Origin: Actinomycetota bacterium
Lineage (GTDB): Bacteria; Actinomycetota; Acidimicrobiia; Acidimicrobiales; CADCSY01
Length of the DNA stretch: 7,590 nt
Direction: 5' to 3'
Assembly (NCBI GenBank): GCA_019348335.1
Contig: JAHWJR010000019.1
Span: forward strand, 1 to 7,590
The notes beneath the pieces are model-generated. The model was not told the DNA's origin, did not search any database, and saw nothing but the letters and a program-made list of their open reading frames with translations. A program made the translations under genes and the position numbers. Positions 1 through 4,760 of this stretch are shown piece by piece; positions within the stretch are counted from its first letter, which is position 1; every line of letters begins with the position of its first letter.

Positions 1-2
1 GC

Positions 3-728
3 CCACCGCAACCCGGTGACCACCTCCCGCCGGAGGTGACCACCCGCCTGGCCGAAGCCGCGGGCGCGGCGATGACCGCCGATGCCGGCCCGGAGCGATG
101 GGCAACCGTGCTCGATGCGGTGGCGTACTCCGCGGTGCGCCGCAACGTCACACCCGCCGGTGCCCCACCGGAGCCGGGCGAGGAGTTGCTGGCCCTGGTG
201 CGCAAGCACGCAGGGCGCGTGCCGGGCATCGCCCAGCTCTTCGGGATCGAGCCGCCGGCCGAGCGCAGCGGTCCCAAGCGTCGGGGGAGCTCGGCCGACC
301 GGTCGCCCAAGCACCAGGGCCGCCAGCAATCGGGGCCTCCGTCGAAAGACGGCGCACCGGCGACCCGACCGCGGCGCATCCCCCCTCCGCCCCCGGCACC
401 CGAGGCGCCCGTGGCCGGGAGCCCCGTGGCCGAGCCGGCGCCGCCGACGACCTCGCCGGCCGATCCTCCTGCGGGGGCGGCCGTTCCTCCCGCCGGCGTC
501 ACGCCCGCGGCCGAGGCCCCCACGACCGAGCCCTCGGGTGACACGGCCGCCCCCGAGCCGCCTGCGGCTGACGGGGCCGCCACCGAGCCGCCCGCTGCGC
601 CGGCGGCCGAGCCGGCAGGCGAACCGGCGCCCGGTCAGCCCCCGCCGGCGGGCGACGCCGTCGTCGCTCCCGTCATCGGGCGCGACCGCCCGGGCCCCGA
701 CGGGCCCGCCCCGCCGGCGTCCACCTGA
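3..728 (+). CDS. C-terminal part of an unrecognised protein with a Pro/Ala-rich tail
   Basis: I do not recognise this family. The frame is open to the left edge, so 241 residues are visible and the true start probably lies outside the window. A GTG at 36 could start translation, but the only GGAGG (32-36) overlaps that codon and cannot serve as its ribosome binding site. The first ~90 visible residues look folded: amphipathic stretches such as RWATVLDAVAYSAVRRNV and EELLALVRKHAGRVPGIAQLF, probably helical. A basic stretch (PKRRG) follows, and then about 130 residues made almost only of Pro, Ala, Gly, Glu, Thr and Val, with PP, TEPP and AAEP units. Such a tail is normally disordered: a linker, a wall-spanning segment or an interaction tail. 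There is no membrane segment or sorting signal after it. The stop is 12 nt from the stop of the convergent BON gene. That this frame is coding is fairly secure; its function is unknown. Confidence 0.6.
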   Translation, partial: PPQPGDHLPPEVTTRLAEAAGAAMTADAGPERWATVLDAVAYSAVRRNVTPAGAPPEPGEELLALVRKHAGRVPGIAQLFGIEPPAERSGPKRRGSSADRSPKHQGRQQSGPPSKDGAPATRPRRIPPPPPAPEAPVAGSPVAEPAPPTTSPADPPAGAAVPPAGVTPAAEAPTTEPSGDTAAPEPPAADGAATEPPAAPAAEPAGEPAPGQPPPAGDAVVAPVIGRDRPGPDGPAPPAST

Positions 729-743
729 GCCGCCCGAGGCTCA
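726..743. terminator. Hairpin containing both stop codons of two convergent genes
   Basis: TGAGCC (726-731) and GGCTCA (738-743) pair perfectly around the 6-nt loop GCCCGA. The left arm begins with the TGA of the plus-strand gene; the right arm, read on minus, begins with the TGA of the BON gene. No T-run follows on either strand, so it is at most a weak intrinsic terminator or a 3'-end stabiliser. Confidence 0.35.
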
Positions 744-1223
744 GCTGACGTTGAGGGACGCCGCCTTGTTGGGCGGTGCGGCGCCCGGCGTGTGCAGGTA
801 ACCCTCCACCGAGGCCACGCCGGGGACCTCGGCCACCACCTTCTGCACCTCGTCGATGTGGTCGGCCTCCTCGACCTGGCCCCGCAGCGTGGCAGCACCT
901 CCGACCACGTCGACCTTGACGTCACTGGTCGAGAACTCGAGCCCGGAGAACGCCTGCTTGATGGCGTGCACGATGTCGGTGTCGTCCTCGGGGGTGAACT
1001 CCCCGGCTCCGGAGGAACGGGCGGCGGCGCCTTCCAGTCTGCCCTCGGCATAGCGCACACGGGCCTCGGTCTCTCGCTGGCGCCGGCGGAGCGCGGCGGC
1101 CGCCTGATCCTTGGTGCGGCTGCGGCGTGACCGGCCGCGGTCGGGATCGAAGAAATAGGCGCCGGCGGCTCCCAGCGCCCCGGCGACCAGTGCGGTCAGA
1201 CCCTTTCCGGTTCGTCGGGCCAT
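741..1223 (-). CDS. BON-domain protein with a YtxH-like N-terminal membrane segment
   Basis: A 160-residue protein. Residues 8-24 are a hydrophobic Ala/Gly-rich segment (LTALVAGALGAAGAYFF) followed by DPDRGRSRR. This layout is typical of YtxH-like and actinobacterial BON proteins, in which the segment anchors or associates with the membrane. Residues 37-70 are rich in Ala, Arg and Glu and probably form a helix or coiled coil. Residues ~80-145 match a BON domain: helix (DIVHAIKQAF), strand pair (VKVDVVGGAATLRGQV), helix (HIDEVQKVVAEVPGV), final strand (SVEGYLH). BON domains are thought to bind phospholipid or other surface ligands and often occur in envelope-stress proteins; the role here is inferred. 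The ATG at 1223 is chosen because GAGGAGG lies 6 nt upstream; a longer frame reaches 1250 without such a site. The gene lies 73 nt after the Nudix gene, so it may be the operon's last gene or have its own promoter. Confidence 0.85.
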   Translation of the reverse strand: MARRTGKGLTALVAGALGAAGAYFFDPDRGRSRRSRTKDQAAAALRRRQRETEARVRYAEGRLEGAAARSSGAGEFTPEDDTDIVHAIKQAFSGLEFSTSDVKVDVVGGAATLRGQVEEADHIDEVQKVVAEVPGVASVEGYLHTPGAAPPNKAASLNVS

Positions 1224-1296
1224 TGATCCTCCTCTTGTCGACGGCTCCATCGCGCCTACCCACTCCGCAGCGCCCCTGACACGCGACCAGGGCGGT

Positions 1297-1704
1297 TCAG
1301 GCGATGACGTCGAGAATCCCGTGAATGTGGAGGAACTCGGCCAGCCCCTCCACCAGCTGCAGCTCGGCCACCTGGTCGAGGGGCACCCACGCCGCCTCCG
1401 CGGCGTCGTCCCCGGCGACTGGGTCCGTGCCCTCCAGCACCTCCACGGCGAAATCGAGGATCACGAAGTGATGGTCGTCGTCGATGCGCTCCACCCAGTC
1501 GATGAGCGACCCGCACACGCCTTCGATGCCCGTCTCCTCGGCCAGCTCGCGCACCACGGCCTCGGCGAGGGTCTCCCCCGGGCCCACCCGGCCCCCGGGC
1601 ACCGACCACTCGCCCGCCGCCGGCCCCCTCCCCCGGCGCACCAGCAGCAGGCGGCCACCGTCCACGGCCACGGCGCCGACGCAGACCTGCGGCGGAGGCG
1701 TCAC
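1297..1704 (-). CDS. Nudix (MutT-type) hydrolase
   Basis: A 135-residue protein, a normal length for a single-domain Nudix enzyme. The Nudix box GX5EX7REUXEEXGU is complete at residues 38-60: G38, E44, R52, E53, E56, E57, G59 and I60. The acidic residues there bind the divalent metal that assists cleavage of a nucleoside diphosphate linked to another group X. A beta strand with LLLVRRGRG and then GEWSVPGG comes before the box, as in MutT and ADP-ribose pyrophosphatase-like members. The substrate cannot be told from sequence. The start is the GTG at 1704, 10 nt after the GNAT stop, because homology-like sequence begins right after it (PPQVCVGAVAV). Upstream in-frame sequence would lie inside the GNAT gene and looks like a shadow. 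The Shine-Dalgarno site is weak (GAGCGG), consistent with coupling to translation of the GNAT gene. Confidence 0.92.
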   Translation of the reverse strand: MTPPPQVCVGAVAVDGGRLLLVRRGRGPAAGEWSVPGGRVGPGETLAEAVVRELAEETGIEGVCGSLIDWVERIDDDHHFVILDFAVEVLEGTDPVAGDDAAEAAWVPLDQVAELQLVEGLAEFLHIHGILDVIA

Positions 1705-1714
1705 GGCCGGCCGC

Positions 1715-2203
1715 TCACGCCGGATCGGCGGCGAGGTCCACCAGCCGCCGGTGCACGATGATGGCCCGGGCGGTGAAGCCGAAGGTCTCGAAGAAGTTCT
1801 TGGTGTCCCGGTTGCCGGGAAGGGCCACGGCATCGACGCCGCAGCACCCGTGCTCGCCGCACCAGCTCAGCACCTCCCCGATGAGCGCTTCGCCCACCCC
1901 CACGCTCCGGGCACCGGGCTCCACGAACAGATCGGTCACCACGCCCAGCACGTCACCGCTGCGCAGCCGCTCCAGGCGGACGCCGGCGTACCCCACCACC
2001 ACCTCGTCGATGGTGCCCGCCAGGAGCAACTGGCCGTCGTCGTCGAGGCTCTCTTGAAACGACGCCAACGCCGGCAGCGGACGGGTCTCCCGAGAAGCCC
2101 AGATGACGCCGCCCCGCTCGCCGGTCTGCTCGGCCACGGCCTCCCCAGCCAGCCGGGCCAAGGTCGCCAGGTCGTCGCAGGTGGCCAGGCGGGCGCCTTC
2201 CAC
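1715..2203 (-). CDS. GNAT-family N-acetyltransferase
   Basis: A 162-residue protein with the GNAT order of elements. The N-terminal strand and helix are ARLATCDDLATLARLAGEA. Strand 4 (DVLGVVTDLFVEPGAR, ~84-99) leads into the acetyl-CoA pyrophosphate-binding loop R99-S-V-G102-V-G104 and the helix GEALIGEVLSWCGEHG. Strand 5 follows (CCGVDAVALPG), then the motif B region NRDTKNFFETFGFTAR (131-146), where NxxxxxFFxxxGF is classic. GNAT enzymes move an acetyl group from acetyl-CoA to an amine; the acceptor is unknown. The GTG start at 2203 comes directly after the upstream TAG (2206-2204) in the same frame. I accept this start because the first GNAT strand begins at once. No good Shine-Dalgarno sequence precedes it, so reinitiation after the upstream stop is likely. 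It is the middle gene of a three-gene cluster with the Nudix hydrolase downstream. Confidence 0.9.
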   Translation of the reverse strand: MEGARLATCDDLATLARLAGEAVAEQTGERGGVIWASRETRPLPALASFQESLDDDGQLLLAGTIDEVVVGYAGVRLERLRSGDVLGVVTDLFVEPGARSVGVGEALIGEVLSWCGEHGCCGVDAVALPGNRDTKNFFETFGFTARAIIVHRRLVDLAADPA

Positions 2204-2761
2204 CTACCGGCCCTGGAGCTGGGCGATCTTGTTCAGGATGGTCTTGCGACCCCGGTGGGCGTGCTCATAGGCCCGTACCGCCTCCAGCTCGTCGTTCGAC
2301 AGGCTCGAGAGCCGGGGCAGCACCTGGGACGCCGACAGTGAGTCGTAGTCGGGGATGGCCAACCCGGCAGCACCCGGCCCGTTGCCGGTACGAGGCACCG
2401 GAGGAGCGGCGGGAGCGACGATCGGCCCGTCGGACGGCGGTGGGGGCGGCGCCGGACCGGTCGCCGGCGTGGAGGGCGCCTCAGGGCCCGGGCTGGGTTC
2501 CGAGTGGTCGAGCACGCCGAGTTGCTCGAGGGTGGCCTGAGCCGAGGCCACGGCGTGCTCCAGGGCCTTCTCTGCCTGGGACCGTCCCTGGGACACCGCC
2601 ATCTGCCCGACCATGCGGGCCACGCCGACCTGAGGGTCGACCTGGCGGCGACCCCGCTCGACGAGCCCGGGTACCAGGTCGCGCGCTGACAGCGCCAGGC
2701 CCACGGGTGCATAGACGAAGAGCTCCACCACCCGGTCGAGCGGAGACTTGGAGTCGTTCAC
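2204..2761 (-). CDS. Uncharacterised two-part actinobacterial protein
   Basis: A 185-residue protein of unknown function. Residues ~5-83 look helical and partly hydrophobic (RVVELFVYAPVGLALSARDL), then charged with a long Ala/Gln helix (QAEKALEHAVASAQATLEQL). Residues ~88-130 form a Pro/Ala linker including a run of five to six prolines. The C-terminal ~48 residues (IPDYDSLSASQVLPRLSSLS, then ELEAVRAYEHAHRGRKTILN) form a compact helical motif. From memory, a similar tail (YDSLS..Q...RL..L...EL.A...YE....R...L) occurs in several actinobacterial proteins, including some annotated as lipid droplet-associated. I offer this only as a lead. The GTG at 2761 has GGAAGGA about 8 nt upstream, a good site. 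It is the first gene of the tight cluster with the GNAT and Nudix genes; its TAG abuts the GNAT start codon. Confidence 0.75.
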   Translation of the reverse strand: MNDSKSPLDRVVELFVYAPVGLALSARDLVPGLVERGRRQVDPQVGVARMVGQMAVSQGRSQAEKALEHAVASAQATLEQLGVLDHSEPSPGPEAPSTPATGPAPPPPPSDGPIVAPAAPPVPRTGNGPGAAGLAIPDYDSLSASQVLPRLSSLSNDELEAVRAYEHAHRGRKTILNKIAQLQGR

Positions 2762-2803
2762 AGCAACGATCCTTCCCGATCTTCGCGATCCACGAAAGTC
2801 AGC

Positions 2804-2826
2804 CGTGCGGCCGGGCGGCCGGCACG
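2804..2826 (-). terminator. GC-rich hairpin just after the DUF4193 stop
   Basis: CGTGCGGCCG and CGGCCGGCACG can pair with one bulged base. On the minus strand the hairpin starts about 5 nt after the DUF4193 TGA and lies before the start of the next gene. It is followed only by GCTGACTTTC, so the U-run is poor. Its position suits a terminator or attenuator that separates the DUF4193 gene from the cluster below. Confidence 0.4.
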
Positions 2827-2830
2827 CAGA

Positions 2831-3331
2831 TCAGACGCAGTCCCGGCACAAGAGCACTTCACCCTCGGCCAGCTGGCTGGGATGCTTCACGAGGAAGCAC
2901 GACTGGCACACGAACTCCCCGGGCGCCCGGGGGCGCACCTTACCGCCCTCGACCTTCTCCTCGGTCTCGGGGACCTCGTCCTCCTCGTCGTCGTCCTCCT
3001 CGTCGTCGGCGACGACCAGACGGTCCTTCAGGATGGTGTCGAGGTCGGCCTCGACGTCGTCGGGGTCGGGCTCGTCGTCGTCGTCGTCCCCACCGTCCTC
3101 CTCGTCGCCGGCAGGCTCGGCCACCTTGGCCTTGCCCCGCTTCGCCGGGGGCGGTTTGACGACGCTGTCCTCCTCGGACTCCTCGTCGTCGGCGAACTCC
3201 GCGTCGGGAAACTCCTCGGCGCTGTCGTCGTCGTCGAGGACCTCGTCGTCGTCGAGGACCTCGTCGTCGTCGAGGGCTTCGTCGTCGTCGAGGCTCTCGT
3301 CGGTCTGGTCGTCGTCGAGATCGTCGGCCAT
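2831..3331 (-). CDS. DUF4193-family protein, acidic expanded form with C-terminal zinc ribbon
   Basis: A 166-residue protein. The C-terminus (residues 138-166: PGEFVCQSCFLVKHPSQL, ending CRDCV) matches the hallmark end of the actinobacterial DUF4193 family, where EFTCSSCFLVHHRSQLA and CRDC are typical. Cysteines 142, 145, 162 and 165 form two CxxC pairs that should bind zinc. The family's function is not known. Usual members are about 100 residues, so this one is long. The extra length is acidic: 34 of the first 56 residues are Asp or Glu, including four tandem hexapeptides of the form [SAV]LDDD[ED] at residues 13-36. A Pro/Lys patch (PPPAKRGKAK, 61-70) interrupts the acidic part. The ATG at 3331 is preceded by GAAGGAG, though spacing is short. 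The upstream open frame to 3658 lacks the acidic character and is rejected. It is followed by a hairpin and the next minus-strand gene 69 nt on. Confidence 0.85.
   Translation of the reverse strand: MADDLDDDQTDESLDDDEALDDDEVLDDDEVLDDDDSAEEFPDAEFADDEESEEDSVVKPPPAKRGKAKVAEPAGDEEDGGDDDDDEPDPDDVEADLDTILKDRLVVADDEEDDDEEDEVPETEEKVEGGKVRPRAPGEFVCQSCFLVKHPSQLAEGEVLLCRDCV
3224..3295 (-). repeat. Four 18-bp in-frame tandem repeats in the DUF4193 gene
   Basis: Read on plus, the unit is about GTCGTCGTCGAGGACCTC. Four copies encode SLDDDE, ALDDDE, VLDDDE and VLDDDD (residues 13-36 of the DUF4193 protein). The two central copies are nearly identical in DNA. The unit is a multiple of three, so copy-number change would keep the frame. 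Confidence 0.85.
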
Positions 3332-3378
3332 GGCTCCTTCGATGGCAAGAGGCGTGCGAGCGGGAGAACCGACGGCGG

Positions 3379-3384
3379 ACTCTA
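3379..3384 (-). promoter_or_regulatory. Candidate -10 element for the DUF4193 gene
   Basis: On minus this reads TAGAGT, matching the actinobacterial TANNNT pattern. It would start a transcript near 3371 with a leader of about 40 nt that carries GAAGGAG. No convincing -35 is seen (TGGACG lies about 19 nt upstream). This is motif-based only. Confidence 0.3.
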
Positions 3385-3470
3385 TCCATTCCCGGCCCGT
3401 GTTCGTCCATCCGGGCGCTGCACCACGGCGGCGTCGCCCCCCACCGGGGGCCGGGGCACCAGGGGCCCGA

Positions 3471-3622
3471 CCGAGACCGGCGAGAAGGGTGCCCAGCGAG
3501 CCTTTGGGGCCGTCGACCGTCCCGGACCGTCGCGGAGAGGCAATGCCTCTCTGTGACGGGCCGGCGCCTGAGACGTTTGCTACTGAGCTCGCTGGGCTAC
3601 CCCGCCCGGGCCTTCTCCTCGG
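3471..3622. ncRNA. Candidate structured RNA with closing stem, central bubble and long terminal stem
   Basis: Three nested pairings are visible. Outer: CCGAG (3471-3475) and GAGAAGG (3482-3488) pair with CCTTCTC (3611-3617) and CTCGG (3618-3622), leaving a 6-nt bulge. Middle: GCCCAGCGAGC (3491-3501) pairs perfectly with GCTCGCTGGGC (3587-3597). Inner: 3522-3542 pairs with 3544-3564, with 18 Watson-Crick pairs, two G-U pairs (if read on plus) and one mismatch, closed by a tiny loop. Unpaired strands of 20 nt (3502-3521) and 22 nt (3565-3586) form a central bubble. The overall topology resembles 6S RNA, but I see no family-specific primary sequence, promoter or T-run terminator. The strand is unresolved: the G-U pairs favour plus. 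It could instead be a set of protein-binding palindromes in DNA. Confidence 0.35.
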
Positions 3623-3630
3623 CCACCCGA

Positions 3631-3653
3631 GTAAAAGAAGGCCTGACCTTCTT
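3631..3653 (-). terminator. Intrinsic terminator-like hairpin downstream of the lytic transglycosylase gene
   Basis: On minus the sequence reads AAGAAGG-TCAGG-CCTTCTT followed by TTAC, a 7-bp stem with a 5-nt loop and a short U-run (CTTCTTTT). It lies 115 nt after the transglycosylase stop and before the DUF4193 promoter region, where a terminator is expected. On plus it is followed by GCC and would not terminate. Confidence 0.45.
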
Positions 3654-3706
3654 GCCACGCCCCCGGGCGGCGTGTCAACCGACGGGGCCGGGGCAAACGG
3701 TCACCG

Positions 3707-3738
3707 TGACCAGCATCGACGCGCGTCGAGGCTGGTCA
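3707..3738. repeat. 32-bp near-perfect palindrome
   Basis: TGACCAGC (3707-3714) pairs with GCTGGTCA (3731-3738), and TCGACGC pairs with GCGTCGA in the centre; only the A/G at 3715/3730 fail. It lies 29 nt after the transglycosylase stop. No T-run follows it on either strand, although TTTTTT lies between the stop codon and the palindrome on minus. It may be a 3'-end stabiliser, a non-canonical terminator or an operator. Confidence 0.5.
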
Positions 3739-3767
3739 GGGCAGGCGGAAAAAACTCTGCCTCGGGA

Positions 3768-4664
3768 TCAGAAGTGGCGGTCGCGGAAGGCGAGGACATC
3801 GGCGACGTACACCGTCGTGGCGGGAGAGGGACCGAAAGCCCGCACCGCCGCCAGGCCCTGGTAGTAGCCGGCCAGGGCGGTGGCCGGGTCACCCTCGGTG
3901 CGGTCGAGCAGCCAGCGCAGGTAGCGGGCGCTCATGCGGATGTTGTCGTCCGGATCGTCCGGGTCGAGGGACTCGCGCAGGATGACGTCGCGCATCCACG
4001 TCACCGTGTCGGGCATCAGCTGGCCGATGCCCATGGCCCCCGCACTGGAGACCACGTGGTTCTGCCAGCCCGACTCCACCCAGGCCATGGCCATGAGCAG
4101 GTCGGTGGGGACCCCGTAGGTCGCCGCCCAGTGCTCGAAGCGGGGCACGAGTTGCAGGCGCTCGGGCGAGGACTGCAGGCGCGAGGGCAGGCGTGACGCG
4201 TCCACCCCGCCCTCGCCCGGGCGGGGGCTACCGGCACGGGGGACGGAGAGGCGCTGGCCGCTGCGCACCAGGTTGAGGTCGGTGATGCCGTTGGCGGCGG
4301 CAAGGCCCCGGACCGTCACCCCGTGGTCGGCGGCGATGCCCGAGAGGGTCTCCCCCGACCCGACGGTGTGGGCCGCGCCTCCCGCCGGGCCCCCGCCCCC
4401 AGCGGCCGCCCCGGTGCTCCCGGCGGCCGGTAGGGCGAGGGTGGCGCCGGCGAGCACCCGGTGGACGTCGGAGATGCCGTTGGCCTCGGCGAGGCCCCGG
4501 ACCGTCACCCCGTGGTCGGCGGCGATGCCCGAGAGGGTCTCCCCGGGCCGAACGGTGTGGGAGCTGGTGGCTGCGGGCCCGGCGACGGCCAAGCCGGCGA
4601 TCACCACCATGGCCACGCCCCGGCTCGATCGGCGCCGGCGGCTGGGAAGTGTGGGGACGCGCAC
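3768..4664 (-). CDS. Secreted lytic transglycosylase with two LysM domains
   Basis: A 298-residue protein. Residues 1-34 form a signal-like N-terminus: arginine-rich (RRRRSSR), then hydrophobic AMVVIAGLAVAGPAA. LysM domain 1 spans ~35-79 and LysM domain 2 ~98-142; both contain GETLSGIAADHGVTVRGLA and bind peptidoglycan glycan chains. A Gly/Pro/Ala linker separates them. Residues ~167-298 are an SLT (goose-lysozyme-like) domain: ES motif AWVE197SGW with the catalytic glutamate, SSAGAMGIGQLMP (206-218), then ALAGYYQG in place of the common AYNAG, a variant I know from actinobacterial members. Such enzymes cleave the MurNAc-GlcNAc bond to form 1,6-anhydro ends during wall remodelling. The GTG at 4664 is chosen because GGAGG lies 5 nt upstream. 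A 96-nt gap separates it from the ThyX-like gene upstream, so it probably has its own promoter. Confidence 0.93.
   Translation of the reverse strand: MRVPTLPSRRRRSSRGVAMVVIAGLAVAGPAATSSHTVRPGETLSGIAADHGVTVRGLAEANGISDVHRVLAGATLALPAAGSTGAAAGGGGPAGGAAHTVGSGETLSGIAADHGVTVRGLAAANGITDLNLVRSGQRLSVPRAGSPRPGEGGVDASRLPSRLQSSPERLQLVPRFEHWAATYGVPTDLLMAMAWVESGWQNHVVSSAGAMGIGQLMPDTVTWMRDVILRESLDPDDPDDNIRMSARYLRWLLDRTEGDPATALAGYYQGLAAVRAFGPSPATTVYVADVLAFRDRHF
4303..4355 (-). repeat. 53-bp exact direct repeat, copy in LysM domain 2
   Basis: This segment is identical to 4492-4544, 189 bp away in the same frame. It encodes the shared core GETLSGIAADHGVTVRG plus one flanking residue or partial codon on each side. 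Identity at synonymous positions points to recent duplication or gene conversion between the two LysM domains. Confidence 0.9.
4492..4544 (-). repeat. 53-bp exact direct repeat, copy in LysM domain 1
   Basis: This is the partner of 4303-4355; all 53 bases agree. Sequence on both sides diverges between the two copies, so only the central part of the domain has been homogenised. Confidence 0.9.
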
Positions 4665-4694
4665 GGTTACCTCCGTCCCCGCCCGCCAGCAGCA

Positions 4695-4723
4695 GTCTTA
4701 CCCGACCACATCGGCCACAGCAA
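4695..4723 (-). promoter_or_regulatory. Candidate promoter for the lytic transglycosylase gene
   Basis: On minus, TTGCTG (4718-4723) and TAAGAC (4695-4700) are 17 nt apart, the standard spacing. Each hexamer matches its consensus in about half its positions. The predicted leader is about 25 nt and includes the GGAGG site. It is too short for a c-di-AMP riboswitch of the kind that often precedes actinobacterial wall-lytic genes, and I see none. Confidence 0.3.
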
Positions 4724-4741
4724 CCCCACTGACATTTAACA

Positions 4742-4754
4742 GGCGGGACCCGCC
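4742..4754 (-). terminator. Small palindrome after the ThyX-like gene
   Basis: GGCGGG-A-CCCGCC begins 6 nt after the ThyX-like stop on minus and is followed by TGTTAAATG. The position suits a terminator, but the loop is tiny and the U-run weak. Confidence 0.3.
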
Positions 4755-4760
4755 AACGGC

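Larger units (their letters stand above)
3332..3767. other. 436-nt gene-free stretch with several inverted repeats
   Basis: Neither strand shows a credible coding frame here: candidate frames have no ribosome site and no recognisable protein sequence. The stretch holds, from left to right, a candidate -10 for the DUF4193 gene (3379-3384), a G/C run with a small hairpin (3438-3450), a long two-stem structure (3471-3622), a terminator-like hairpin (3635-3653) and a near-perfect palindrome (3707-3738). The concentration of inverted repeats is far above what is seen elsewhere in the window. Confidence 0.7.

Noticed and set aside
3224..3295. A CRISPR array or microsatellite of mobile origin
   Set aside because: The repeats are contiguous, in frame and encode acidic hexapeptides; there are no spacers.
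3471..3622. The structured stretch as 4.5S/SRP RNA, tmRNA or a tRNA
   Set aside because: I find no SRP domain IV GGAAG/AGCAG motif, no tRNA-like acceptor or T-loop, and it is too short for tmRNA.
3332..3658. N-terminal extension of the DUF4193 frame
   Set aside because: The added residues are Arg/Pro/Gly-rich and unlike the acidic protein, and ATG 3331 has a GAAGGAG site just before it.
2748..4196. A 482-codon plus frame with long serine runs
   Set aside because: The serine runs are the reverse complement of the Asp/Glu codons of the DUF4193 gene; there is no ribosome site and no recognisable domain.
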